Part shown: positions 12,489 through 25,185 of the stretch, one piece after another
Numbering within the stretch: the first letter of the stretch is position 1
Layout: each line of letters starts with the position of its first letter
Assembly: GCA_036583965.1 (NCBI GenBank)
Contig: JAZBQD010000014.1
Location: forward strand, 27,261,490-27,325,489
Source of the DNA: Prunella strophiata
Lineage: Eukaryota > Chordata > Aves > Passeriformes > Prunellidae
Length of the DNA stretch: 64,000 nucleotides
Direction of reading: 5' to 3'
Made by a program: the position numbers and the translations under genes
Notes under the pieces: model-generated
Database searches by the model: none
The model's input: only the letters and a program-made list of their open reading frames with translations
Told to the model about the DNA's origin: nothing

Positions 12489-14025
12489 GGATAAAACCAA
12501 AAAGGAGATATAGAGAGAAAATAGCTGAGGCTAGTAATCCAAATACATTATTATGAATAATAAATATTTTTAGTGCCAGAAAAAAAAAATTTGGATTTCT
12601 CTCTCAGAATATTTTTTACAGAAATTAAATCAATTTCATCTCTAGTTTGGGGAATATACTTGCAGAAAAGATGAGTTCACTTTTTTTGTCATCTACCAGC
12701 CCAACATACTGTCCTATTTCATTTTCCCATTACAATATTACTTTACTTGTTATTATAGTGGTGTCAAAGAGTACTGTCTTTAAGCACACAGATGTAGCAT
12801 AACATCTTTCAGTGAAATGAGAGAAATTCTGAAGTTGTTTCAATTGTGTGATCTATTATAATGCAACATCTGACCTGATGCAGTGGCATACTAGCTAGCT
12901 TTCTCCACAGTCTGAAATTCTTATAAATACTTGTCCCTTATGCAGTTTCAGACCTTGTAACACACCAGAGAACTTATTGTCATTTAGATCTTAGTACTCA
13001 GAATTCTAAGGGTATATTTTATTTCCTATTTTTCCCATTTATTCTTTCCTATAGTATGACATTAAGAAAATGTTCCAGTGCATGAGTTTAAAAATATTTA
13101 GAAACTTCAAATCCTCCACCATGTATTCTAAGTGCTCCTGTGTGTATACTTATATAAAATTAAGAGTGACAGTATCAGAGCTTTTGAAGAGCAATTAAAG
13201 ATAATGAGACAAAATTTTGGATATACACACTTTAATGGCAAAACTCCCAGTGGAATTTCCAATGGTTCTCCCTACAGGACATTTACCAGTCTCTGTGTTT
13301 TAATCTAGTCCATTTCAACACTTACAAAAAAATATTAATAACTTAGTGAATTTCTAGATTCAGGAGTGGATGATAGCACATGAGTCAAACTTGTGCAGAT
13401 GAGACACATGTCATGGTACTGGAGTGAGGGAAGAAACCAGACATATTTTAAAGATGATTTTTTAAAATTGAAATCTTCAGACTAGGCACTGTATTAGAAC
13501 CTGAGCTCTTTTTCAGACATGAAAAAGCCTTAGCAAACCCAAAGTCTTTTCAGACTCACAGCTCTGATGTTAGTGCTGCAACACAGACAGAACTGTTTTA
13601 CTGCCAGGCAATTGCAGTGATAATAAGCAGTGTCAGGGAGTGGTTGCAAGGATTGACCAAAAACATGAAGCAGAATAAAACACCCACTGACCTCTGTTGG
13701 ATTTCCAGGCACTGATCTACATATGCTATAAAAAGCCAGAAGTTATATCAGATCATTCAAATATATGTGTGGCTTCTACCAAAGTTATCCCTTAAAATCT
13801 CAGTCTGCCTATGGCAGCCTGTGGGTGCCAGAGGCTCAAACACTCCTTAATCAGATATAGTGACATTTGTTTAGGTAAAATTCTTTGCCATTAGTATGGT
13901 GCTTTTTTTCTTTAGAAATGAATTGCTTCAGCAATTTGAGGACTAGAAATACGACATAGGCAATATTTATATGTAATGGTTTATCTTCCAGCTGGAATAT
14001 ATGGAGCCTAGGTCTCAGAACTTGA

Positions 14026-14043
14026 AACAACAACAACAACAAA
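14026..14043. repeat. (CAA)n microsatellite
   Basis: About six tandem CAA units. Confidence 0.85.
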
Positions 14044-15056
14044 TTATTAAAAGACAAGTAAAATAATCACTGGATATGTCAGCTTGACTCTCATCAAGTA
14101 GACATAATTATATCCAGTTTATGATAATATATTAACATTAAATAATATCTCATGTATGAAAGAAGGTCTAAAAACCACAACACATTTAGGACTGCACATG
14201 TATGTAGTTTAACTCTAACTCTAACTGCCCCTAAGCCCTACGTTAATGTAAGAATCCAGATTTTAGGTGACCTTACAGTTAACAAAATGAAAAAAGAATA
14301 TCACCTTGCAAGCATGAAACTCATTCAAAAATGCAACTATATGAGGTGAGCTAAAATAATTTTAGCTAGAAGCAACAAATGTGTTTACAGAAAAGGAGCT
14401 TAGTTTTTAGAAACAAATAAATTTAAAAAAGAAGTATTTTTCTGGTTGTTGATTAGTGGCATGCAGAAATTACAGCGAATGGTGAGTATCCTAGTCATCC
14501 ATTCTAATTAAAATTTAAATTGAAAACTGGGTTCTAATGAAGAGGAGCTTAGTGCTGGTCTTGAGGGATCTCCTGTCAGTGGGCAAATGAAAAAAGTGCA
14601 CAAAGGCAAAAGAGATTTCACTCAGGCATTTACTTGGTGTATGCTGCACTCTAATAGAAAAAGGGGTGCCTGCTGCCTCTTTATTGAAAAAGAGCCGATG
14701 CAGGCACAGTTGCTCTCTGCGGTGCTGCGATCTAGGGAGAAAAGCTCTCTAGGTCTAGCCGAGGAGCAAAACAGCAATAAGGAAGAAATGATCCTATAAT
14801 TTTGTCCACCTTAAGCAAAGTAGTTGTACTATTGGTTCCTTTTGAATTGTTTGACAGCTCCACTCCTCCAGCTCACCAAAACTAGTTGATAATAAACATA
14901 GCCCAAGGTGAGCTACAGACATATCTTCCTACACCTACATCTGCTCAAACCTGGTGTCTGAAGGGTCAACATTTGCTGAACAGATATAAAGATCATCGAA
15001 GTGAAGCTGCAAAGCAAGACCTTTGACATGATTTTAGTTGGAAAAAAAAACAGTGC

Positions 15057-15072
15057 TTTTTTTTTTTTTTTA
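15057..15072. repeat. Poly(T) tract facing a poly(A) run
   Basis: A 16-T run sits a few bases after a 9-A run (about 15041-15050), forming a short A/T inverted repeat around CAGTGC. Confidence 0.75.
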
Positions 15073-15639
15073 AACTTCAAAAGGATGCTTTAATGTGCTA
15101 CTGAATGTAATAAAACCAAAAATCCATCACACCCTTAGGCCAATAAATTTCCCAGTGCATTGAAAAATTCCCTATACAGTCAAATAGGGATAACTTGCTA
15201 AATGAATGAAAATGCTAAAGCTATAGCACCTTCCAGAAACAGCTATGTATCTCTAATGGTCTGATACAAGATAATGGAAAATACAGCAAGCATATTGTAT
15301 TTTTAAAGCTGGTTTTTGTGTCCATATCAAAAGTAGAAATTTAAATGAATGGTTATAAACTAATTCAACGTCTATAACTTCTACTTAGGGTTGCTTGTAG
15401 CTGTGACTTCAAAAAAAAACAAAAATTCAGAAAAATGTTGGATCTATAAAAGACCAATCAGAACAGCTTATACAAGAAAATAAGTTATGCAGTATCTCCC
15501 AATTTGGACACTTAATTATGCTTTGTGTAAGTGCAATAAATTACTGCCTTAAAACCCAGAGCTCTCATTTGTTGCAGATCCTGTCGGTGCAGGGCTGTTT
15601 TTTGGTTTTTGCTGCTCCCCCCTCCCCAACAAAGTAATA

Positions 15640-16250
15640 AATGTGGTATTAAAGCAGTCTCTCTCTCTGGCTGTGAGCTTTCTGAAGATGGAAGTTAACT
15701 CCTGTCTTTCAAAGCGCTATGAGTGGCAGTTGCACACCCGTGCGAAAGAGAAATCTCAGCCACTAATCTATCACGAACAAAATACAATGTCTCCCCACAA
15801 ACCTCCCTCTGTCACTCTGCTCAGAAGGTTGCAACAACAATATTTCTCTCCTATATTTTCAGTGAGAAATGCAGGAACCATAAGAAAATCACAAGGAGAG
15901 ATTTGCCACAGACAACCGGTTGTATTTGATTAAATTGTACTAAAATTGTATTTTTTTCATTTAACACTAAAATTCAGTCAATGTTGTTTAATGTCAGTGC
16001 TGTTAATGAAGTTGTCAAGCTTGTCACTTTCATTGAATACCAACTTTGCTAAGAAACCGGTACTACAATTACCTCCAGCTCTATACGATTAAATTCATCA
16101 AAGCACACCAAGGCTCCAGATTGTGCCAGACCTTTGAAGAATTTCCCCATGGCTTTGTAGTCTCGTCCATCAGAGTAGTTCAACACAATGCATTGACAAA
16201 AGAAAAGACCTTAAAAAGATCATTTTTCTGGGTTATTTAAAATGTATAGG
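15640..16250. promoter_or_regulatory. Candidate conserved noncoding element (CpG-retaining patch)
   Basis: About eight CpG sites survive here (in AAAGCGCT, CACCCGTGCGAAA, ATCACGAAC, AACCGG twice, TACGAT, CTCGTCC), against sparse CpG in neighbouring AT-rich DNA. A 96-codon plus frame (15643-15933) overlaps a second plus frame and has no domain, so I do not call it coding. Constraint is inferred from composition only. Confidence 0.25.
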
Positions 16251-16526
16251 ATTCAGCAACATTTACTGCCTGTAATTCAGCCTCCCCTGCCATCACTCCC
16301 CAGCCCCAGAATTTCCCCTTATTTATCCAATCTGAGTCTGTAATATAAAGACAGCTCATGCAGTTCTTAACTAACTCAATCTTTCACAGTAACATGGGAA
16401 ATGCATTTACACACAATTTAAAAAAATAAATCTCCAGCAGCAGGAAAATAAAGTTAAAAGAAGAACAACAGCAGTTTCATGTCCACCCAACTTCCCCACT
16501 TAAATATGCTTCTCAGAGTCCCTCAC

Positions 16527-16551
16527 AAAAAAAAAAAAAATAAAAAAAAAA
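16527..16551. repeat. A-rich tract
   Basis: Fourteen A, one T, then ten A. Confidence 0.85.
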
Positions 16552-18780
16552 TCAATTAATTGAAAGAAAAGATATAACAGGAGTAAAGATGTTCCTGGAT
16601 TCCTCTCCTCTCTCTGCTGACACAGTGAACTCCACCAGGATGAGGTGACTGATATCACCAAGAGGCACTTGGGTAAGACCCAGCTTCCTTCTCCATCCCC
16701 ACATCTTCCTCTCTCATCAAAACCTCTGGTATTCAGACAAGGACCAATTCCAGCACAGCCTAGGGGCAGGTACCTCACTGGGCACACGCTGCATTGGACA
16801 CTTCTCCTTGGCAGCCCCATGGCACACAAGCAGTATAGCAACCAGGGTGTTCCCAAAAGCAAGTCATTGTTTTCACTCCATGTCCTTTATACCATCCTGG
16901 AAATGGATGTGCATCATCTCCTGAAGAACAAGCACAACAAATCACTCTCCACAGAGGCGGTTTTGTGGAAACTAAAGTACTTATGCAATCATATTCTTAA
17001 GATTTGAAAAATCTAAAACTAAGCATTTACATTGATATACATTGTGCTGGACACATACTTGTTCTGCTGCTGTAGCTGGGCTAAAGTGTGCAGAGGGGTG
17101 AAGAGGCAAATGCTGCATCACTGATGACAAAGCTAATTTGGCAACACACATTGTAGACTAAAAATAATAAAATTCTCAAATTAGGAAAAAAATTAATTAC
17201 AAGGAAAGTGAAATTCTGAACCTACATAACAAGCTCAAGGCAGTGGGATTTTCAATTACTCACAAGCTCTTCCACTAGTAACCACTAGTTTTGGTTTGGT
17301 GCATGGGTAGCACAGATGGACACCTGATGCAGCTGCAGGTAAGTTGTTCCTCCTGGCTTTATGCTTGCTGAACTTTCCTCCTTGTACTGTGCTTATAAAT
17401 AAAAGGCATCTAAAACTCTCAGGTTTATTCTTCAAGATAAATGTAGTAAGCAAGACTTTGACAGATGGTTCATCTGTGGATCCATCAGGCTCCAGCTCAT
17501 ACAGAGGTGGAAAACAACTGGAGTCTCACCTGCCACTGTCAGGAGCCTAGGCTCCAAAGTGTACAGTGATATAGATGCAGATATGTAGGAGATGCAGGAA
17601 CAAACCAAACAGGTCACACCAGTGGCCCCTCTAATCCACCAGAGGTCAATCTTTGCACATGAGCCACTAAAGTCTGCGTGAGCCATCCTGGGCACTGAAA
17701 GGGAGAGGTGACAAAGCAAGCAAATCACCATGCATAACCATCAGCAGGAGTTATCTGGTCAAGTTACAAACATTGGGAAGATAATAATGTATCAAATTCA
17801 GTCATTGTCTTTGACATCTACATATGTGGAACACTCATACAGTGGAATAAACACGACTGAAGTCTTCAAACATGATCAGAATTACTGCTTTTATGGCATA
17901 CAGGCTCAATCCAACCACTTTCTCAGAACCAGCACAGAAGGTGGTACAAAAGTTTCTTAAGTGGAAGTAGAGGAGAAAAGGAGAATCTGATATTTCAAAT
18001 ATTAAGGACATGTTTATTTGCCCTGAGATCCCAGGACAGGACTTTTGAGCAGCTGAAGAGCTCTCTTAAGTAATGAGTAGAGGAAATACATGTAGTGGGG
18101 AATCTAGAAAACTTCAGCAAACAGGATGATCTGGTAGAAGATAATTTCATGACCAGAACCATTTAAATAGAAGCACTTAGTGGCTCCCAAGCATTTCAGC
18201 TACATATGTAACTAATGGAAACTGGATATCCTGGGATACAGAATCCCATTCTCCCTCAGATGCTTTGGCAACAACCACTAAATGCAGATGGCAGAGAAAC
18301 CTCCAGAAAAAAACATATGTTCCTGTATTTGATTCTAATGACATGAGAAATTGAAAACCTGAATATAGAAAACATCTCAAGGGAGCATCATCACAGAGAA
18401 AGAGCAGCAAAACAGAAACCAATGGACTGCAAGATATTGATAACCTCAAAAAATTGACTGGTCAGCCCTTCAGGAACTAAGTAGAAGGGGAAAAACATTG
18501 GAGGACAAATAGCAGTTCCCTGATTTGACTGTACTTAGGACATAAATGCAAGCTATAGTAAGGAGAAAATAAGAGAGAAAGAGTTCACTAAACAATAATC
18601 TTTTCACATAGCAAAAATATTGAAAGACATACAGGAGGCAAAAATTATATTTGCTTACAGACAGGCTTCCAGAAATAGCCAAAGATGACAGACTCACAAA
18701 AGCATGAAATGAGATACAACAACAAAGTGACATGGTACATAACTAGAAATCATTGAGAGTATTAGTTATACTAAAAGATG

Positions 18781-18794
18781 AAAAAAAAAAAAAA
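18781..18794. repeat. Poly(A) tract, 14 nt
   Basis: An uninterrupted A-run just upstream of the decayed LINE segment. Confidence 0.85.
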
Positions 18795-18989
18795 GCTGGA
18801 ACACAAATTAAAAAGGAAAAATCAGCAACAAGTAGTGATGAGAAGATCCAAGTTTACTGCTGTTTTGCATCTCTCTACTAGAGAGGCCAGCCAAAATCTG
18901 GTAGCCAACAACACCAATGGCCGCGGGGAAATATCTCAGGTTAATGCAGATAAGAGGTTAAAACCCACTTTGTTCAGTTATTGTATTTA

Positions 18990-19560
18990 AATACCTGGCT
19001 GAGGCAAAGTCAGAATCATTACCACTATCTTTGAGGATTTGTGGGTGACTAGTGAGATATTGGAAAACTGGCAAGGGCCAACAGAAAGCTGGTATTTATA
19101 CAAGAGAAAATGAAGAACTACTATTATTGCTACAATCTCAAATCTCCTTAAAAAGCACTGAAATAAGCAATTAAATAAAGGGCCTGTCCATAAGTCTTGA
19201 AAAGAAAAGATGAACAACAGTCTGGGTTGACATGTTGGGGAAAATCACCAAAACAGTTTGATTTCTTCCTATGACAGGAGACTGATGAGGAGATATGTAA
19301 GTTATAGTAGATGTCAAATACCATCTCTTTAATAAGGCCTTTGACACCATCTAGGAGAAAGCTAAGAAAAGTTTTCTGGGGGAATTTTTTTCATTGCATT
19401 TTTGAAACTGCTGGAAAAATGTAGTTTAAATGTAGCTGCTGGTGGTGGGTTATCAAGCAGAGGACTATATCAAACATGGCTCTGCAGTGCATTACACCCG
19501 AGTCTGCTGTTCTCTGATGTTTTCATTAGCCACCTACATGAGAGAACAGCATAAAACTTA
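18990..19560 (+). mobile_element. Ancient CR1-like LINE, decayed reverse-transcriptase region
   Basis: The plus strand preserves scattered pieces of a LINE ORF2 in the expected order. Near 19050-19075, GATATTGGAAAACTGGCAAG recalls the region coding for a W-x-x-A-x-V-x-P-I-type stretch. At 19307-19354 the translation VDVKYHLFNKAFDTI followed by a stop matches the RT signature D-x-x-x-A-F-D-x-V/I. Near 19515-19545, GATGTTTTCATTAGCCACCT resembles the CR1 segment coding for L-F-N-I-F-I-N-D-L. Stops and indels break every frame, so it is dead and old. The minus-strand open frames here are shadows. The match is by eye against remembered consensus, so CR1 versus a related LINE clade is not settled. 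Confidence 0.55.
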
Positions 19561-22500
19561 AAAAGCATACACCTCACTAATGTGAATTAAGAAAGTGCTG
19601 TTGTTTCAAAAATGCTGTGATGAGAGGTCAAAAAGCATAGAGATATGCTCAAAAAATAATCATCCATCGCTGGAAAATCTCCAGCTAAAATGGTGTGCTG
19701 AATTTTGAAGAAACTGAACAAAACTGTATGCCATTGGAGAACACCTTGAAAGAGAAATAAGAATGTTCTATAATAAACCATTTCATAAGACTGAAAAAGA
19801 CAATTAGAATCATCAAAACAAAAAGGCTGTTTTTAAAAACCAAAGAGAACAGTGACAGTGGTGAATGGGCAGGACTGTAGAATGTCCATTATTTAGTCTT
19901 AAAGATGGAAAAAAGTACATGAGGACACATGGCTTTTTTGGTCAAGCTCCATTGAGGAAAAACAGACTAGGATGATCTTGAACTCAGTCTGTCTTTTCAT
20001 GTCATTCTAAGATCAGAGAAGGGTGCAAGACATATGAGCTAATCTCTGACAAGAGAAGTTCCCAGCTCGTGTTGTCAGTTTTAAAGTAGCAGTGCCATGG
20101 AGACTTTCGCAAACTTTATAATTAACACAGCAATTTCTAGTGCCAGGAGTCACAGAGAGTGTATCACCTCTTCCTCAGTTAATTCAATCATATCTGCACA
20201 GCACTCTTTTCTGCAATGCAGACATACACCTGGCAATTAGTACATGCCTAACAACTTCAACTTCAGTTTTTATAATCGCACATAATAAGTGTGCAAAAAA
20301 GTGTCCTATCTGAAAATAACATGGAGGCTTTCATTGTCCTTGCAAATGTTCAATTCTTGTTTCAACTCCCAGGAGCTGGAAGTATCTTTATCAACTGGAT
20401 AAACTGGCTACACTCTTTTTAGTTTATTTTTTAATACATTTATTGTTTTTCATCTTTGTCCTCTCACATAAGCAAAAAGGGATACAGGAGTAAAGTACCT
20501 CTGCTGGGCAATGCCTTGTGCACATGAAACTGTCCCAATACTTTTCAGCTTCTTAATCAACTGCTTCACATTTTTACATTAAGCAGAGGTTTAGAGTGAC
20601 CTGTCCACAATGATATCCTAGTTTTTTTCTATGGTTAACAGATAATTTCAAAACACCAATGTGCATGAAAACTCAGATTATTCTCTCTGAAGTCCATTAG
20701 CCTGTATCCATCAGCAGTGTTTTCACTTGCCACTGTGCTGCTTGGCACTTTTATTTAGGTCTGTCTGAATTTCATGCTTTGCTCCGCGCAAGCATAAGGC
20801 TGGGGGCCAGTGGGGAATGGCAGAAGGACACAAATTTCCCAAGAGTGGGCTTCAAATAGTTGAAGGAAAGACCAGGACCTACTGTAGAAATATACCTGGC
20901 TTTGTTCCCCCTGTGTGTCTGACACACATGCCCACTCTGATAAAACCACTTCCAGATACCTGCTAAATCAGTAGTTACACCAAGTGAAGGAGCTGGCCCA
21001 GCACGTGTTCACAGCTGTTCTGAGCTTTTCATATCCCTAAACTGCCTTTTCTTTGCACTGTATTTTCCATTTTGTTAATTTCCCTGCTTCCACCTTTTAC
21101 TGTGTGAGAACAGAGGTCTGGGTAATCCATTTGTCATTTTTTCATTCTAGGTCTCAATTATTCTTTCTAACCTGCTTTTCTTCTCTGTCAGCATTCCCTC
21201 TTGCTCCTTAACCTTTTGTTTTCTTCCATCTCCTATCTGCCCAAGACTGATTTACATAAATCTACAGGAAAGAAATGTGAATGGAACTTTTGCTTGCAAA
21301 ATGAAAAGCAAGTGCTCTGCTGGCACTGCATTTCTATACCTTATGTGCTGCAGAAAGCTACATTCACATGGTCAGAAAGTGCACTTATCTGGAGACAAGG
21401 AGGAAAGCTGGCTGGAGCTTTGTGTCTCTCACAGAAGCAGCAGCCGGAACCATACCCATGAAAGATGCTCAAATGACTCCTTGAAAATATCTCCATCAAC
21501 TGGAATATTTAATACTGAGCATCACATAACAAGTGGAATGGGAAACCCCATATTTCAGTCTCCTAAACTTTCTAATTAAGTATCTTTCTCTGCAATGTTC
21601 TTATGACTGCTTTTTCTGAACTACCAGTGTCTCTCTCAAACCTCTTTCATTGTATGTTTTGTCTCTCCAAGGCTTTTCTTCCCATATTGTGAACACTTCT
21701 TTGGCTTCTTAGCTTTTCCCTTTACCTAAAATCTCTTTCAGCTTGGGAAGACTGAAGGGTTGTGCCATTGTGCATTGCTCAGCAATTGACATTCTCTGAT
21801 GTGTTAACACTGAGCTGTTGAACCAGGAGTGCTGGACAGAGGAAGGATGTCTGCCCAAAACTGGAACAGCAAGGCACTGACCACAGGCCTTCATGTTCTT
21901 TGGTAGTTGTTTTTAACTCTTAATTTTCAGCCATCAATCTGTGACTCTCCTTGCACTTCTCTGTGAAGTACAGTCTGAGGGCAAAAGGAGAGCAACACTG
22001 GCAAGTGAAGAAGCTGCTTTCCCTGTGAAGCTACCACTGTCCTGAATGGATAAACAAGGACCTATAAAAGGGAACTCAGTAGGCAGCTTGGGACACTGCA
22101 GTGGTAGTTAGTCCAATAACATTTTGTTTAACCAATAGATATAAACATGCTCTTCAAGTTAAGCACACACTGATGAGTTAAAATTAGCTAGAAATTAGAA
22201 ACCAGACATGGGATGTTTTGCTATTACATAGATATCTATGCTGGGACTTGTTTTTTTCATTTGCATATATTTATGTGTTTAAGAGATATTCATAAGCAAA
22301 TCCTCTCTCTCCTACATGCTTCTTTTCTTAATGAAAATGTGCTGTAACTTTTTGCTTTAGAAGCACTGGACTTTTATCTGTCACATACAAGAATTTTTGA
22401 TCATTTTCTTATTTCCTTGTTTCTGTACTTCCTTCTGCTCTTATTTTATTATTTAAGAAAATGAAAAACCATCATCAAAAGATATCTAAGTGCCATCTGA

Positions 22501-24771
22501 ATGGATTATTATAACAGGAAGCAAACCTACATGTCCCCTTACTATATGTTCCCAACAAATACTAATAACTGTTTGTATGCATAATAAAAACAGATATGTA
22601 TAAAACATTGCATATAGAGCAATACAGCAATGAAAAATGTTCCTCTGGGACTCACACTGTTACTGTCTCAAAGAAATTCAGATCCTCTTTTCACTACTAA
22701 TTTAGCAGCCCTAAAACCCCAGAATCCTTGCAGTCCCGCACTGTGTCTCAGAAATGCCTGAGTACACAGACTGTGTTTCTTTAATCAGTGTAAATTCACC
22801 CTGCAATTTTCTCTCCCCACTGCTACCCCCTTGAGCAACAGCTTAATAAATAAATAAATAAATGAACAAATAAACAAATAAATAAATAAAATTGGCTTAG
22901 CTACTCCCCTGAGTACAAGTGCAGCCAGACATCCTCTCCAGGTCTTTAGGTAGATGAGCAACCGTGCTGACTCCAGTGACTCACATACTTGTAATTATGT
23001 GCACACAGGGAATCTACATCCTTAATTTGTTTTTTGCCTCCTGTGGTGTTTAAATCATGAGTTGTGGGTTTGGGGTTTTTTTAACTTGCTTGTTGTTCTA
23101 GTCAGGTCTTGGCAAGTGTTCCTTTTCCCTGTTCTGGCTGGCTTTTTAGGTGCTCCAACAAAGTATAAGGTTCCCACCAGAGTTTTTAAAGAAGAAAGAT
23201 TTCCAGGGTGAGTATACTATATCAATAAATGATACCCAACCTTTTAAAAATTACACTGTCAGAAAAACCCATTAGGCTTTAAAAGAGTTGAAGTAAACAT
23301 TAGATTTTAATATCTACTGCTGCTTAGATTTTTCTGAACTGAAAATCCCCAGTGAGCACTTAAAACTTCATTACTACACTGAAAGGTTGTGAAAGGCTAT
23401 TTAAAGGTTTTCAATTTTGCTGAAGTCTAGAGGTTATTACAGCTTGAAAGAATACAAACCCTAATATTACATGGAATGAAAGGAATCAAATTTATGTTCT
23501 CATCTCCCCTGTAGTTTAATCCAGTTCTATTAGATTCAATGGAGAAAATCAGGGCAGGTTGAAACTTTTTAGGGGGCTGATGAAAAATAATATTTTGTCA
23601 TTGTAGAAAACATTTCTGGCTATTACTCACACTCTAAAGGATATTCCTATCTCTCAGTTCCACAATCACAACTTACAGTGTTATCAGCCTCCTGCTCAGA
23701 AGCCCATGGGCTATGACCTTTGTCAGTCACACCAAAATTTCCACAATTACAAAAGAAAATTGAGGACATCTGACTTCATCTCAAACTGAGGTTATCTATA
23801 ACTTGATATGCAGTCTTTCATTATAAATATCTTAAGTGCTTTTCCTCCTTTACTTAATTTGGGAGAAACTATTGGGAGACTCAAACATTATGGGCTATCA
23901 TCAAATTAGACATCTATAATACAAGCTGACCAAACAGTGCAGCAAAACTTAGAGCAAAGAAGAATTTTTATACTCATCTACTGAGTAGTCCATCACATTC
24001 CAGGTTTGGTCAGTCCCAAAGTGTGAAATAAAGAGAACACATGTCCTGGTGTCCAGCTGTGGCTGTGTGAAGACCTGCTCATCCTCCAGCCTGCTGGGAC
24101 TGGACAGATCAGCTGTCCAATTCTTTACATTTTGGTGTTCTAGATATCCGAGGGTCTCACAACTGAAAGAGAGAGGTCCCCAGTTACAGAGATTTATGCC
24201 AATTTGTGTTATTTTTAGCACAAAGCAGTAAAAAGAATTTAAGAGTTCTGCTTGGTACAGCACGTACCTGAATGCCTTTATGCTGGCATTTCTGCCTTGA
24301 ACCCAAATATATTAATTTATTTTAAAACTTACTGAGTGCTAATTGCTTAAATTCTTGTACATGACTATAGTTATATTGGCCTACATGCTTGAAGGTGAAA
24401 AACCCTCAAATAAATAGCACTCTGCATTTAAAGAATGATCTTAACTAAACACTTGATCCCTATAATGGGAAATAAAATTACTTGACTGTCTTTAAATGGC
24501 TGAAGCATGCCATCCTCTTTGACACAGCAGCCATGGTGCAGTTGAGAAGGGGAGAGAAAAGAAATCTTGGTGATTTTTCATTTGCCTTCTGCTTTGGGAC
24601 ATTGCAGGAAGATCAGCCCACAAGGTGTCTATGTGATATGCTGATTATCTCCCTCCTCCCTGGAAAGACTGCTCTTGGGAATTTATGGTGTCTATTCAGA
24701 CTCTCTACTGCTCCTCCTCCACCAAGCTCTCAGTAACACCAGTCCAGAAGTTGAATACTCCCCACCAACAG
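19561..24771. other. Gene-free stretch
   Basis: I see no supported gene. The first few hundred bases may be the 3' continuation of the decayed LINE. The main visible feature is the AAAT-type repeat at 22844-22891. Two overlapping plus frames at 21201-21579 have no recognisable domain. Confidence 0.5.
22844..22891. repeat. (AAAT)n microsatellite
   Basis: About twelve tetranucleotide units of AAAT with two C-containing variants (GAAC, AAAC) in the middle, so the array is interrupted and probably old. Confidence 0.9.
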
Positions 24772-24809
24772 CACTAGCCTGAAGATTTACAGGCTAGTGT
24801 AAATCTTCA
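24772..24809. repeat. Two overlapping perfect inverted repeats
   Basis: Inverted repeat 1 has arms CACTAGCCTG (24772-24781) and CAGGCTAGTG (24790-24799) around an 8-nt loop. Inverted repeat 2 has arms TGAAGATTTACA (24780-24791) and TGTAAATCTTCA (24798-24809) around GGCTAG. Both sets of arms are perfect and share bases, so only one hairpin can form at a time. No adjacent gene suggests an attenuator role. A replication template switch is the simplest origin. Confidence 0.9.
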
Positions 24810-25009
24810 TTTACAGCGCTGTTCCTCAGTGAGATGTTCAGTTCAGGTAACAGAAGTTTTGACAGCCATAACCCAAGGCAATCTGTGCCTTTGGCTTCTT
24901 CTCCCAACCCTTTGCATCACCTATTATCCCTTTAACTCCTTCACATGATTCACACAATTCACACAAGTCACATGCATGGACCACCAAGGAAGCATAAAGT
25001 GGTTCAGGG

Positions 25010-25185
25010 ACTCACAGAGCAAAGAAGTTGGAAGAGATCTCCAGAGGTCTTCTGGTGCAGCTTCCTGCTCAAAGGGAGTCCATCGAAGGAAGCAAGCTCA
25101 AGATCTCTTCATCTTGAGTTTTGGATCTCTGGCATGGAGATAGGACTGTCTCTGCAGGCCTTTGGGAAGAAAAGAAATATGTATT
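25010..25185 (-). repeat. CR1 LINE fragment
   Basis: The plus strand reads as the complement of a CR1 3' region: GTTGGAAGAGATCTCCAGAG, then a CCTGCTCAAAG(G)GAG block, then GGCATGGAGATAGGACTG and CTGCAGGCCTTTGG, each resembling remembered CR1 segments in order. The terminal octamers are missing or degraded near 25005-25020. It is diverged, so the borders are approximate. Confidence 0.65.

Larger units (their letters stand above)
8846..18989. other. Long gene-free stretch
   Basis: I see no supported gene. It holds the window's longest open frame (11258-11722, plus, 154 codons), which has no recognised domain and is within chance length. It also holds a 14-A run at 8950-8963, AAAAC repeats at 12467-12488, CAA repeats at 14026-14043, a 16-T run at 15057-15072, a CpG-retaining patch at 15640-16250 and A-rich DNA at 16527-16551. 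The purine-rich part from about 17.7 to 18.99 kb may be the 5' continuation of the decayed LINE that follows, but I could not align it. Confidence 0.5.

Noticed and set aside
14209..14240. Telomere-like CTAACTCTAACT run
   Set aside because: The unit is CTCTAA-like, not CCCTAA, and only about three copies exist. A chance microsatellite is more likely than an interstitial telomere.
18177..18733. Two adjacent minus-strand frames rich in leucine, serine and cysteine
   Set aside because: They lie opposite purine-rich DNA next to the decayed plus-strand LINE, and the composition explains them.
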